Below the pieces are notes generated by a model that saw only the letters and a list, made by a program, of their open reading frames with translations, was not told the origin of the DNA and did no database searches. This document shows positions 7,421 through 16,505 of a DNA stretch of 64,000 bases, in pieces (position 1 is the stretch's first letter; every line of letters starts with the position of its first letter). The position numbers and the translations under genes were made by a program. The DNA is from CAVXEH01 sp963805645 (GTDB lineage: Bacteria; Chloroflexota; Limnocylindria; QHBO01): contig CAWDVA010000008.1 of the NCBI GenBank assembly GCA_963805645.1, forward strand, positions 1-64,000, written 5' to 3'.

Positions 7421-8833
7421 ATGAGCGCGTCGACTGAGTCGAGCACCTATCGGCGCTACCACATCGCGACCCAGCCGATGCCGGAGCTCACGCCCGTTCC
7501 GCCGCGTTTCCGCGTTCGGGTGAAGCGACACAAGCTGATTGCCCTCGTGGCGCGCGAGATGATCGAGACGCGGGGCGACGTCCGCGTCTCGCTGAGCCGG
7601 CCCTGCGTCTACGGCGTGTTCGGTCGCCCGGTGGGCGGGCTCTGGCCCCGCGAGGAGAACTGCGTGGGATGCCTGCGCTGCACGGTGCAGTACCCCGACA
7701 TGGTCCGCGTCGAGCCGAACCCGGCGCGGATGGCGCTCGCCGCGCCGGGCCTCGCGCCGGACCAGGTGGACACGATCCTGTACGAGGCGCGCACCGGGCG
7801 GGTGCCCGTCCGGGGGGCTGGCTACCGGGGCCGCTTCGGGGGAAGCAGCTGGGACGGCATGTGGCTCGACATGTCGGAGATCGTGCGGCCCACGCGCGAC
7901 GGGATTCATGGGCGCGAGACGATCTCCACCACGGTCGAGATCGGGGCCAAGCCCGCCACCCTGGCCTTCGACGAGAGCGGGCAGCCGATGGCGGCCGCAC
8001 CGCCGCTGCGCTGGGTCGAGCTCCCGTTCATCCTGGACGGGACCGGTCTCGCCGACGCGACGCCGGTGGCAGCCATCCTGGCCGAGACCGCGCACCGGGT
8101 GGGCACCCTTGCAATCCTGCCGGCGCAATACCTCGCCGCGGGCTCCCTGACCGACGAGCAGCTGGCGGCCGTCGCTCCGTTCGCCCCGCCCGGCAGCGAC
8201 GGGGTCGAGGGGGTGCCCGCCGCCCCGTCGCTCGTGGAGGTGGACGCCGGCGACCCGGCGGCTCCCGATCGGGCCGCCGCCCTCCGGGATCGCTTCCCGG
8301 ACACGGTCGTTGCCTGGCGCCTTCCGCTCGGAGCCGACCCCGCACCCATGGTGCGCGAGGGCGCCGGTGTGATCCACCTGGTCGCGACCGCCGAGCAGCA
8401 GCTCGCGCCCGACCTGCCGCACCAGGTGAGGGCCGTGCACGAAGGGCTCGTGGCGTCGGGCCTGCGCGACCGCGTCACGCTCATCGGCAGCATCGGCGTG
8501 CGGCAGGCGGAGCATTGCGCCAAGGCGATCGCCTGCGGGCTGGACCTGGTGGCGCTGGACCTGCCGCTGTGGGTCGCCCTCCAGTCGAACCTGGCCACGG
8601 ACTCGCCACGATTCGGGCAGCGGATGAACCTGGACTGGGGGACCGGCCGGCTGCAGAACCTGCTCGCGTCGTGGCGGGACCAGCTCCTCGAGGTGCTGGG
8701 CGCCATGGGCCTGCGCGAGGTCCGGCGTCTCCGGGGCGAACTGGGGCGAACCATGTTCCAGGAGGAGATGGAGCGCGAGGCGTTCGGCGGCATCGAGGGC
8801 TGGGATGCGCCATCCACGGAGCCGATGGCGTGA
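7421..8833 (+). CDS. Glutamate-synthase-like FMN-domain protein with ferredoxin motif, probably non-catalytic partner
   Basis: This 470-residue protein has an N-terminal region with one short cysteine pair (ENCVGCLRCTVQYPDM, residues about 84-100) and a C-terminal half shaped like the TIM barrel of FMN-dependent glutamate synthase (LIGSIGVRQAEHCAKAIACGLDLVALDL). The barrel lacks the usual Fe-S cysteine motif and the KxxQGAKPG segment, both of which are present in the next gene. I read it as a degenerate paralogous subunit that pairs with the catalytic one. It is the first of three genes joined by GTGA overlaps. Leader of about 60 bases. Confidence 0.7.
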   Translation: MSASTESSTYRRYHIATQPMPELTPVPPRFRVRVKRHKLIALVAREMIETRGDVRVSLSRPCVYGVFGRPVGGLWPREENCVGCLRCTVQYPDMVRVEPNPARMALAAPGLAPDQVDTILYEARTGRVPVRGAGYRGRFGGSSWDGMWLDMSEIVRPTRDGIHGRETISTTVEIGAKPATLAFDESGQPMAAAPPLRWVELPFILDGTGLADATPVAAILAETAHRVGTLAILPAQYLAAGSLTDEQLAAVAPFAPPGSDGVEGVPAAPSLVEVDAGDPAAPDRAAALRDRFPDTVVAWRLPLGADPAPMVREGAGVIHLVATAEQQLAPDLPHQVRAVHEGLVASGLRDRVTLIGSIGVRQAEHCAKAIACGLDLVALDLPLWVALQSNLATDSPRFGQRMNLDWGTGRLQNLLASWRDQLLEVLGAMGLREVRRLRGELGRTMFQEEMEREAFGGIEGWDAPSTEPMA

Positions 8834-10143
8834 CCACCGAGCCGCGGGATGCGGTGACCCGCAAGCACGTCCACGCCCTCCACCAGGGCTTCGATGCGTG
8901 GCCCCGGGGGGCGCACGGCACGCCGCCGGCCATGGGCGACGCGCGCTGGACGGCGCCGCTCATCCTGTCGACCTGGGAGCAGGCCGCGGGACGCGCGGCG
9001 ACCCTCGAGGAGGGCACGGGCGCCTCGGGCGGGGGCTTCGACGCCCTCGCGTTCCGCCGGCTGCCGGACGGGGAGCGCACGGATCCGGCGGTGGTTGATC
9101 TCGGGATCCCGCTGAACCGCCGCGGCGAGGGCCCGCGGATCGAGGTCCCCGTTCCCTGGTATGGCGCGGGGATGTCCTACGGCTCCGTCAGCGAGGAGGT
9201 GATGCTGGCCCGGGCCATGGCAGCCAGGGAATGGGGCACGTTCACCTCCACCGGCGAGGGCGGCTACCCGGAGCTGCTGGTGCCCTATGCCCGCCACGTC
9301 ATCACCCAGGTCGCGACCGGCATGTTCGGGATCCGCGAGGAGACGATCCAGCGCGCGCCCATCGTCGAGATCAAGTACGCCCAGGGCGCCAAGCCCGGCC
9401 TGGGCGGGCACCTGCTGGGAGACAAGGCCACGGCCGCCGTGGCGGCCATGCGCGAGAGCGTCCCGTGGGTGAGCCTCTTCAGCCCGTTCCCGTTCCACAG
9501 CGTCTACTCGGTGGAGGACCACCGCAAGCACATCGACTGGCTGCGGACCGTCAACCCCGAATCGCTGATCTCCGTGAAGGTCTCGACCCCCACCGACGTC
9601 GACATGGTCGCGGTGGGGAGCTACTACGCCGGCGCCCACATCCTCCACGTGGATGGCTCGTACGGGGGGACGGGCGCGGCGCCGGAGATCGCCAAGAAGA
9701 ACATCGCCATGCCCATCGAGCTCGCGCTCCCCAGGGTCCATCGGTTCCTCGTGGAAGAGGGGATCCGCGACGAGCTGGTGGTCATGGCCTCGGGCGGGAT
9801 CCGCAGCGCGGACGACATGGCGAAGGCGATCGCCCTGGGCGCCGACGGCTGCGTGCTCGGCACGGTTGAGCTGGTGGCGCTGGGCTGCACCCGCTGCAGC
9901 AACTGCGAACGGGGCCGGGGCTGTCCCTTTGGGCTGACCACCACCGATCCGGAGCTCTCGCAGCTCGTGGACCCGGCCTGGGGCGCCGAGCGCATCTCGA
10001 ACCTGTACGCGTCGTTCGAGCGCCGCCTGCGCGCCATCGTGGCGGGGCTCGGCCTGGCCAGCGTCCGCGACCTGCGGGGCAGGACCGACCTGCTGGTGTA
10101 CCGGCGACCGGCGGCGTCCACGGGAAGCGGGGTGCAGCCGTGA
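8830..10143 (+). CDS. Glutamate synthase-type FMN/Fe-S catalytic subunit
   Basis: The 437-residue protein corresponds to the FMN-binding synthase domain of GltB. It has YAQGAKPGLGGHLLGDK, the barrel strands VKVSTPTDVD and HVDGSYGGTGAAPE, the flavin-phosphate loop MASGGIRSADDMAKAIALGADG, and the [3Fe-4S] ligand motif CTRCSNCERGRGCPFGLTT. In GltB this domain converts 2-oxoglutarate and channelled ammonia to glutamate. The GTG start at 8830 overlaps the previous stop. The protein is close to the stand-alone GltB2 forms of archaea and to the MgsC/GlxD proteins of N-methylglutamate pathways, so the acceptor amine could be something other than ammonia. Confidence 0.88.
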   Translation: MTTEPRDAVTRKHVHALHQGFDAWPRGAHGTPPAMGDARWTAPLILSTWEQAAGRAATLEEGTGASGGGFDALAFRRLPDGERTDPAVVDLGIPLNRRGEGPRIEVPVPWYGAGMSYGSVSEEVMLARAMAAREWGTFTSTGEGGYPELLVPYARHVITQVATGMFGIREETIQRAPIVEIKYAQGAKPGLGGHLLGDKATAAVAAMRESVPWVSLFSPFPFHSVYSVEDHRKHIDWLRTVNPESLISVKVSTPTDVDMVAVGSYYAGAHILHVDGSYGGTGAAPEIAKKNIAMPIELALPRVHRFLVEEGIRDELVVMASGGIRSADDMAKAIALGADGCVLGTVELVALGCTRCSNCERGRGCPFGLTTTDPELSQLVDPAWGAERISNLYASFERRLRAIVAGLGLASVRDLRGRTDLLVYRRPAASTGSGVQP

Positions 10144-12722
10144 ACCGTGCGGAGCTGGCAGAGGCGCTCATCGCATCGGCGGCGCCGCTGCGTCCCGCGG
10201 ATCCGGCACCACAGCGCCACAAGGTCGAGGCGGAGGGCGGCTGTGGCGTCGTGGGCGTCGCCTCCAGCGTGCCGATTCCCGGCCGGGCGCTCCTCCAGGC
10301 CCTGGCGCAGATGCGCAACCGCGGGAACGGCAAGGGCGGCGGGATCGCGGCCGTGGGCCTCGACGCCGGCTGGCTCGGTGTCCCTGTCGCGGCGCTGGCG
10401 AAGGACTACCTGCTGGCGATCGCGTACCTCGACGGTGCGGCGCGCGAGGCCGTGGAGGCGCGGTTCGTCACGCCGCAGTTCACCGTCGACCACGTCGTGG
10501 AGATCCCGGCCCACCAGGACCGGGCGCCCGATCCCGCCATCCGCCACCCGGACGTGACCGTCTACCTGGTCCGCGTGCGTCCGGAGGCGCGCGAACGCTT
10601 CGCCGCCGAGGCCGGCCTGACCGACGCGGATCCGGAGACGGTCGAGGACGAGCTCGTCTACCAGAACAGCGTTCGGCTGAACGCCGCCTTCTACAGCTCC
10701 ACCGGCGAGAAGCGTGCGTTCGTGCTGAGCCACGGCAAGGACCTGCTGGTCCTCAAGCTCGTCGCCCACGGCGACGACGTGGTCCGAATCTACGGCCTGG
10801 AGGACCTCGCCGCGCACGTGTGGATCGGCCACCATCGGTACCCCACCAAGGGGCGCGTCTGGCACCCCGGGGGCGCGCACCCGTTCGTGGGCCTCCACGA
10901 GGCGCTGGTCCACAACGGCGACTTCGCGAACTACGCCTCGATCTGCTCCCACCTGGCGCAGCGCAACCGCTTCCCGCATTTCCTGACCGATACGGAGGTG
11001 GCCGCCCTCCTCTTCGACCTCCTGCACCGCACCTACGGCTACCCGCTCGAGTACGTCATCGAGGCGCTGGCGCCCACCACCGAGCGCGACTTCGCGCTCC
11101 TCCCCGAGGAGAAGCAGCAGGTCTACCGGATGCTGCAGGCAAACCACCTGCGGGGATCGCCGGACGGGCCGTGGTACTTCCTCGTCGCGCAGTCCGCGCA
11201 GCGGGAGCGCGAGCTGCGTCTGATCGGCATCACCGACACGAGCATGCTGCGTCCGCAGGTCTTCGCGCTGCAGTCCGGCGAGGCGAGCGTGGGAGTGGCG
11301 GCCAGCGAGAAGCAGGCGATCGACGCCCTGCTCGAGGCCCTGTCGCGCGAGGATCCCCGGTTCTGGCCGCGCGCCGACCGCTACTGGAGCGCCCGGGGCG
11401 GGAGCCATACCGATGGCGGCGCCTTCATCTTCAGCGTGCGCCGCGACGACGCGGGCGCCACCCTGGTCGTGCGCGACAAGTTCGGTCGCGAGATCGGGAC
11501 CGACGACGGCCGGTCGCCGCTTCCGCGCACCACCGCGCGGGGCGGAGCCCCTGCTGTGCTCTCCGACGATGACGCCGATGCGATTCTCGACCACGTGACC
11601 GAACTGCTTGCTGACGGAGATGCGGCGGGATTCCGGGACGCGCTCGACGACCTGGTCGCCTCCACCGACGGGGGTGACGAAGACCGCGAGCGGAGCCTGG
11701 CCGTGCTGTCGGGTCTCCTGGACCGGCGCTACGGGGTGGGGCCGTTCAAGCGCAGTGCCGTCCTCGCCGCCGTGGACGCCGCCGTGTCCTCGGTGAGCGA
11801 TGCGATCCGGCGCCGGCCGTCCGCCGGATTCGCCTGGGCCGGAGAGGGGGCGGTGGTGCCGGCACCCAACGGGGATCGCGGCTCGGCGACCCTGGTGCTC
11901 GATGCGCGCGGGTTGCCCCCCGAGGGTCCCGGGTCGCCGGGTCCGGCACTGGTGGCCGGCCACGCGGCCGGGTTCCGCCGCTTCGTGGTGGCGGGGACGC
12001 GGGGACATCGGTTCATCGCCTGCGGGCTCGGCCCCGGCTCCACGGGGACCCGGATCGACGTCTTCGGCTCGTCGGGGGACTACCTGGCTTCGGGGATCGA
12101 CGGAGCCGAGGTGATCGTCCATGGCTCCGGGCAGGACCAGCTGGCGCAGATCAGCAAGGCCGGCACGCTGGTGATCCACGGCGACGTGGGCCAGACCTTC
12201 ATGTACGCGGCCAAGGGCGGCGACGTCTTCGTGCGGGGCAGCGCCGCGGGGCGGCCGCTCATCAACGCGGTTGGCCGGCCACGGGTCGTCATCAACGGCA
12301 CCTGCCTGGACTACCTCGCCGAGTCGTTCATGGCCGGGGACCCCGCCGCCGGCGGCGGCTTCGTGATCCTCAACGGCGTCACCCTGGACCCCGACGGCGA
12401 TATCCACGACCTGGAGTCGCCGTATCCCGGCGGGAACCTGTTCTCGCTGGCCTCCGGCGGAGCCATCTTCGTCCGTGACCCGCACGGCAGGGTCGGTGAC
12501 GACCAGCTCAACGGCGGGCAGCTGGGCGAGCTGACCGATGGCGACTGGACCCTGATCGCTCCCTACCTCGAGCGGAACGAGCGCTGGTTCGGGATCAGCG
12601 TGGACCGGCTGCTCACCGTGGACGGCGGGCGTCGCGCGCCGTCCGACGTCTATCGCGTCATCCGGCCGGAGCGAACGGCCGCACTGTCGCCCGAGGAGGC
12701 GTGGGTCCGACCCGAGGGCTGA
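10140..12722 (+). CDS. Fused class II glutamine amidotransferase and GXGXG-domain glutamate synthase subunit
   Basis: The 860-residue protein joins two GltB parts that are separate genes in archaea and in GlxB/GlxC systems. Residues about 35-430 form a class II amidotransferase: candidate nucleophile Cys35 in AEGGCGVVG, the VWIGHHRYPTKG motif and the HNGDFANYAS motif. The Cys is not N-terminal, so a 34-residue propeptide must be removed, as in GltB and PurF. Residues about 600-800 form the beta-helix GXGXG domain (HGSGQDQLAQIS, GDVGQTFMYAAKGGDVFVRG). A linker of about 170 residues separates them. The GTG start overlaps the upstream stop. The subunit would supply ammonia to the FMN barrel of the preceding gene. 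Confidence 0.85.
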   Translation: MNRAELAEALIASAAPLRPADPAPQRHKVEAEGGCGVVGVASSVPIPGRALLQALAQMRNRGNGKGGGIAAVGLDAGWLGVPVAALAKDYLLAIAYLDGAAREAVEARFVTPQFTVDHVVEIPAHQDRAPDPAIRHPDVTVYLVRVRPEARERFAAEAGLTDADPETVEDELVYQNSVRLNAAFYSSTGEKRAFVLSHGKDLLVLKLVAHGDDVVRIYGLEDLAAHVWIGHHRYPTKGRVWHPGGAHPFVGLHEALVHNGDFANYASICSHLAQRNRFPHFLTDTEVAALLFDLLHRTYGYPLEYVIEALAPTTERDFALLPEEKQQVYRMLQANHLRGSPDGPWYFLVAQSAQRERELRLIGITDTSMLRPQVFALQSGEASVGVAASEKQAIDALLEALSREDPRFWPRADRYWSARGGSHTDGGAFIFSVRRDDAGATLVVRDKFGREIGTDDGRSPLPRTTARGGAPAVLSDDDADAILDHVTELLADGDAAGFRDALDDLVASTDGGDEDRERSLAVLSGLLDRRYGVGPFKRSAVLAAVDAAVSSVSDAIRRRPSAGFAWAGEGAVVPAPNGDRGSATLVLDARGLPPEGPGSPGPALVAGHAAGFRRFVVAGTRGHRFIACGLGPGSTGTRIDVFGSSGDYLASGIDGAEVIVHGSGQDQLAQISKAGTLVIHGDVGQTFMYAAKGGDVFVRGSAAGRPLINAVGRPRVVINGTCLDYLAESFMAGDPAAGGGFVILNGVTLDPDGDIHDLESPYPGGNLFSLASGGAIFVRDPHGRVGDDQLNGGQLGELTDGDWTLIAPYLERNERWFGISVDRLLTVDGGRRAPSDVYRVIRPERTAALSPEEAWVRPEG

Positions 12723-12834
12723 CGCGCGGGCTGATGCTCCCGCCCGATTCGGGACCCTCAGCACTGGCGAGCCGCGTCGCGAGCGCCACAGGCTGGTGCC
12801 GACCCGACCCGGTGGGCGTGAGGAGGAACCCTGC

Positions 12835-14406
12835 ATGACCGTCGTCCTGGATGGCACCGCGCTCGATGCGGCCGCGCTGGTGCGCGTCGCCCGTCACGGC
12901 GAGCGGGTGGAGCTGGCCCCCGCCGCGCTGGAGCGCATCCGTGCCTGCCGGGCCATGCTCGAGGCCAAGCTCGCCGCGCACGAGGTGATGTACGGCACCA
13001 ACACCGGGATCGGCGAGCTGTCCGAGGTCGTGCTGCCCGACGAGCAGGTCGAGCAGTTCCAGCGCTACCTGGTCTACAACCACGCCGCAGGGATCGGCGA
13101 CCCGGCGCCGGTGGAGGTCGTCCGGGCGGCCATGGCGGGTCGCATCAACGTCCACGCCCACGGCAACTCCGGCTGCCGGCCGGAGATCACCCTCTCGCTG
13201 GTCGAGATGCTCAACCGCGGCGTCACGCCGGTCGTCTGCCAGAAGGGCTCGGTGGGCGCCAGCGGCGACCTGGCTCCCATGGCCCAGATCGCGCTCCTGC
13301 TCATGGGCGAGGGAGAGGCCTTCTACGAGGGCGAGCGGCTGTCCGGGGCCGAGGCGCTGCACCGCGCCGGGATCACCCCGCCCGGCCTCCGGGCCCGCGA
13401 CGGGCTGGCCACCATCAACGGGTCGAACGTGCTCACCGCCATGAGCGCCCTGCAGCTGTACGACGTCGACCGCTGGATCGCCCAGGCGGAGATCGCGTGC
13501 GCCATGAGCCTCGAGGCGCTGGTCGCCAACATGAAGCCGTACGACACGCGGATCCACGAGCTGCGCGGGTTCCCGGGGGCCATCCGCAGCGCGGCATCCA
13601 TCCGGCGCGTCATCGAGGGCAGCGACCTGCTCACCGGGAAGATGAGGACCAAGGTCCAGGACGCCTACTCCATGCGCTCGTCGCCGCAGGTGATCGGCGC
13701 GGCGCGCGACGCGGTGGTCCATGCGACGCGACAGGTCGAGATCGAGCTCAACGGGGTCGGCGACAACCCGATCTTCATCCCGGAGGACGCGGTGGCGCTC
13801 ACCGGCGCCAACTTCCAGGGCACGCCGGTCTCGCTGCCCATGGACATGGTGGGCGCGGCGGTGACCATGGTCTGCGTCCTCTCCGAGCGGCGCCTGAACC
13901 GGCTCACCAACCCGGCGCTCTCGGTGGGCCTGCCGGCCTTCCTCACCGCCGGCGCCGGCATGTTCAGCGGCATGATGCTCAGCCAGTACACCGCCGACGC
14001 GCTCATCGCCGAGCAGCGCATCCTGTCCATGCCCGCCTCCATCGGGTCCATCCCGGCCGCGGCGGACCAGGAGGACTTCGTCTCGATGGGGATGACCACC
14101 GCCATCAAGAACGCCCAGATCCTGGACAATGCGTACGGGGTGCTGGGCATCGAGCTGATGGCGGCGGCGCAGGCGCTGGACTTCCGCGACTTCACCCCGG
14201 GGACCGGGACGCGGGCTGCCCACGCGGCCATCCGCAGGGTCGTGGCCCATCTCGACGAGGACCGCCCGCTGCACCCCGATCACACCGCGATGCAGGCGCT
14301 GGTCCGCTCGGGAGCCGTCCTGGACGCCGTCGAGGACGCCATCGGTCCGCTCGACGGTTCGGCCCCAACGGGTGAGCCGGCAGAGCCCCGGTCCGTTGCC
14401 GGCTGA
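12835..14406 (+). CDS. hutH: Histidine ammonia-lyase
   Basis: The 523-residue enzyme of the aromatic amino acid lyase family converts histidine to urocanate and ammonia. The MIO prosthetic group forms from Ala142-Ser143-Gly144 (GSVGASGDLAP). Tyr53 (VMYGTNTGIG) and His83 (YNHAAG) fall at the same numbers as the catalytic Tyr53 and His83 of Pseudomonas HutH, and a Glu at 413 (DQEDFVSMG) matches its catalytic Glu. His83 argues for histidine or tyrosine rather than phenylalanine. The segment NFQGTPVSLPMD differs from the enteric NFHxEP form. AGGAGG precedes the ATG. HutU, HutI and other Hut genes are absent here. It lies 112 bases after the glutamate-synthase-like genes, perhaps supplying ammonia or glutamate to the same metabolism. 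Confidence 0.85.
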   Translation: MTVVLDGTALDAAALVRVARHGERVELAPAALERIRACRAMLEAKLAAHEVMYGTNTGIGELSEVVLPDEQVEQFQRYLVYNHAAGIGDPAPVEVVRAAMAGRINVHAHGNSGCRPEITLSLVEMLNRGVTPVVCQKGSVGASGDLAPMAQIALLLMGEGEAFYEGERLSGAEALHRAGITPPGLRARDGLATINGSNVLTAMSALQLYDVDRWIAQAEIACAMSLEALVANMKPYDTRIHELRGFPGAIRSAASIRRVIEGSDLLTGKMRTKVQDAYSMRSSPQVIGAARDAVVHATRQVEIELNGVGDNPIFIPEDAVALTGANFQGTPVSLPMDMVGAAVTMVCVLSERRLNRLTNPALSVGLPAFLTAGAGMFSGMMLSQYTADALIAEQRILSMPASIGSIPAAADQEDFVSMGMTTAIKNAQILDNAYGVLGIELMAAAQALDFRDFTPGTGTRAAHAAIRRVVAHLDEDRPLHPDHTAMQALVRSGAVLDAVEDAIGPLDGSAPTGEPAEPRSVAG

Positions 14407-14424
14407 CCGCCGGTCGCCCGGACA

Positions 14425-14442
14425 AGCCCCTACACTGGGGCT
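14425..14442 (+). promoter_or_regulatory. Possible -10 within a small dyad
   Basis: AGCCCC-TACACT-GGGGCT is a perfect 6-bp dyad whose loop TACACT (14431-14436) resembles the TA(C/T)NNT boxes seen before other genes here. It could be a promoter for the two oxidoreductase genes, overlapped by an operator, or a weak terminator of hutH. No T-run follows. Confidence 0.3.
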
Positions 14443-14466
14443 CGTCCGCAGCGAGGCAGAGCCATC

Positions 14467-15486
14467 GTGACGCTTCGTGTCGGCATCGTGGGTGCCGGGA
14501 ACATCTTCACCCGCGGCTACCTGCCGGCCCTCCAGGCAACCCGTGCCATCGAGGTGGCGGCGGTCTGCGATCTCGACGCGGGCCGCGCGCGCACCGGAGC
14601 GCAGGCGCTGGGCGGCGTACCGGTCGAGCGAGCGCACGCCGATCTCGCCGCCCGCGGAGACCTCGACGCGGTCCTGGTGCTGACGCCGACCCATACCCAT
14701 GCCGAGATCGCCATCGCGGCGCTCGAGGCAGGGAAGCACGTGCTCACCGAGAAGCCGATGGCGCGGTCGGTCGCCGATGCCCGCCGCATGGCGGAGGCCG
14801 AGCGCCGAAGCGGCCGGCGCCTGATGGTGGGCCACACACGCCGCTTCGACGAGCGGTGGATGGCCCTGGACGAGCAGCTCCGCTCCGGGCGCATCGGCGA
14901 CCCGGTCTACCTCTCCCGCTCGGAGCATGCCTACAACGGCTCGCCCGCCGATGCCTGGCAGTGGCGGGACCTCGAGAGCGGCGGGGCGCTGTGGGACGTG
15001 GGCATCCACATCGCCGACCTCTTCCACTGGTTCATGGGCGCGCGACCTGTCACCGCGTTCACCCGGGTCCTCCATGCGCGCCCCGAGTCCGTCGAGGGCG
15101 GCGCGCCGGATGCCGCGGTGGTGACCTACGACTTCGGGGACATGCGGCACGCGCTGCTGAGCGTGTCGTGGATCCACCCGCCGGCCTGGGGCCCGTTCTA
15201 CGCCACCATGGAGGTGGTGGGCACGGGAGGCCGGCTCGATTACCGCGACCTGGACGCGCATCCCGCGATCGTGGCCCACGACGGGGAGCTGGCGCTGCCG
15301 CGCTACTCGCCGCTGCTCTCGGCCACGGCCACCGCGTTCCAGCGCGAGATCGAGCACTTCGCCCGCGCCATCGAGACCGAATCCCCGTTCGCGCTCTCGA
15401 CCGAGGACGCCATCGTGGCCGTGGAGATGATCCAGGCGGCCGAGCGGTCGGCGGCCAGCGGACGGCCCGAGGCGGTGCCCGAGTGA
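14467..15486 (+). CDS. Gfo/Idh/MocA-family oxidoreductase
   Basis: This 339-residue NAD(P)-dependent dehydrogenase has a Rossmann N-terminus (RVGIVGAGNIFTRGYLPAL) and the family motif containing the catalytic-domain Lys (GKHVLTEKPMARS, residues about 90-102). The C-terminal alpha/beta domain carries GGALWDVGIHIADLFHWFMG, where Asp and His lie at the sugar-binding site. Family members oxidise or epimerise sugars and inositols; the substrate is not readable. GTG start. It is followed by a second, divergent family member with a GTGA overlap, so the pair probably acts on one pathway or as a heteromer. Confidence 0.88.
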   Translation: MTLRVGIVGAGNIFTRGYLPALQATRAIEVAAVCDLDAGRARTGAQALGGVPVERAHADLAARGDLDAVLVLTPTHTHAEIAIAALEAGKHVLTEKPMARSVADARRMAEAERRSGRRLMVGHTRRFDERWMALDEQLRSGRIGDPVYLSRSEHAYNGSPADAWQWRDLESGGALWDVGIHIADLFHWFMGARPVTAFTRVLHARPESVEGGAPDAAVVTYDFGDMRHALLSVSWIHPPAWGPFYATMEVVGTGGRLDYRDLDAHPAIVAHDGELALPRYSPLLSATATAFQREIEHFARAIETESPFALSTEDAIVAVEMIQAAERSAASGRPEAVPE

Positions 15487-16484
15487 CCGGTCGGCTGCGC
15501 ATGGGGATCGTGGGGTTCGATCACCCGCACGTGCTGCGCTATGCGCCCATGCTCGCTTCCCGCGACGACGCCACGCTCGAGTGGATCGCGGCGAGCGGGC
15601 CGAACGCCGAGCCGGCGCGGACCATGGCTGCCACGCTCGGCGTCCCGTTCCTGGCCGCGCCGGGATCGGGCGTCGATGCCGCCTACGTGGCCACCACGCC
15701 GGGCGAGCACCTGGCGGTGGTGGAACGGCTCGTCGCCGATGGCACCCACATCCTGCTCGACAAGCCGATCGCCCTGACCATGGAGGACGGCGAGGCCATC
15801 GACCGCCTCGCGCGCAACGCGGGGATTCGGCTGATGGTGCCGTTCAACCCGCGCGGCCAGCTCGGCCCGCGGGCCGTGAAGGAGCGCATCGACCGCGGGG
15901 AGCTCGGCGAGATCCGCCTGGTCCACGCCCTCAAGGTCGGCCGCGTTCCGCTCCTGATCCCCGGCATGGACTGCGCCTGGCTCACCGATCCGGCCCAGGC
16001 CGGATTCGGCGGCTTCGGCGACATCGGCATCCACGCCCTCGACGCGCTGCGCTGGCTGATCGGCCGCGAGGCGAGGCGCGTCTACGCCCGGATCCATGCC
16101 GGCCTCCATCCGGACCTGGCAGTGGACAGCATCGGCACCGCCGTCATCACCTGGGAGGGCGGCGCCGTCTCGACCCTCACCGCGGGCTGGGCCAACCCGG
16201 CCGGCTATCCCGTCTCGCTGGACGCACGGTTCGAGATCGTGGGCACGAAGGCGGCCGCGCTCGTCGACCACCCGTACTTCGAGATCCGGGTCGCCGACGG
16301 CCAGCGCTCCGAGCGCGTGGCAGTGGCCCGCGACGACGCGGTCTGGGTGCTCGACACGTTCATCGACAGCGTGGCGCGTGACGTCGAGCCACCCATCACC
16401 GCGGCGGACGGCATCCGCGCGCTGGAGCTGGTGCTGGCCTGCTACCGGTCGGCGGAGACTGGCGAAGAGGTGCCCGTCGGCTGA
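15483..16484 (+). CDS. Gfo/Idh/MocA-family oxidoreductase, second copy
   Basis: The 333-residue protein is of the same family but clearly divergent from its neighbour. The N-terminus MGIVGFDHPHVLRYAPML has a His-Pro-His in place of the Gly-rich turn typical of NAD-binding, a form seen in one Gfo/Idh/MocA subgroup. The HILLDKPIALTMEDG motif retains the Lys-Pro, and GFGGFGDIGIHALDALRWLIG keeps the Asp/His pair. The GTG start at 15483 overlaps the upstream stop. The altered nucleotide-binding turn raises the chance of a different cofactor mode or regulatory role. Substrate unknown. Confidence 0.85.
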   Translation: MTGRLRMGIVGFDHPHVLRYAPMLASRDDATLEWIAASGPNAEPARTMAATLGVPFLAAPGSGVDAAYVATTPGEHLAVVERLVADGTHILLDKPIALTMEDGEAIDRLARNAGIRLMVPFNPRGQLGPRAVKERIDRGELGEIRLVHALKVGRVPLLIPGMDCAWLTDPAQAGFGGFGDIGIHALDALRWLIGREARRVYARIHAGLHPDLAVDSIGTAVITWEGGAVSTLTAGWANPAGYPVSLDARFEIVGTKAAALVDHPYFEIRVADGQRSERVAVARDDAVWVLDTFIDSVARDVEPPITAADGIRALELVLACYRSAETGEEVPVG

Positions 16485-16505
16485 CGCGGTGATCGCCGTA
16501 CCGGG

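Noticed and set aside
9624..12857. A 1077-codon open frame on the minus strand opposite the glutamate synthase genes
   Set aside because: It is opposite three genes with clear motifs; composition is Arg/Gly/His-rich without family features. High GC leaves antisense frames open.
12658..15357. An 899-codon minus-strand frame opposite hutH and an oxidoreductase gene
   Set aside because: Mirror of strongly supported coding sequence; no recognisable domain.
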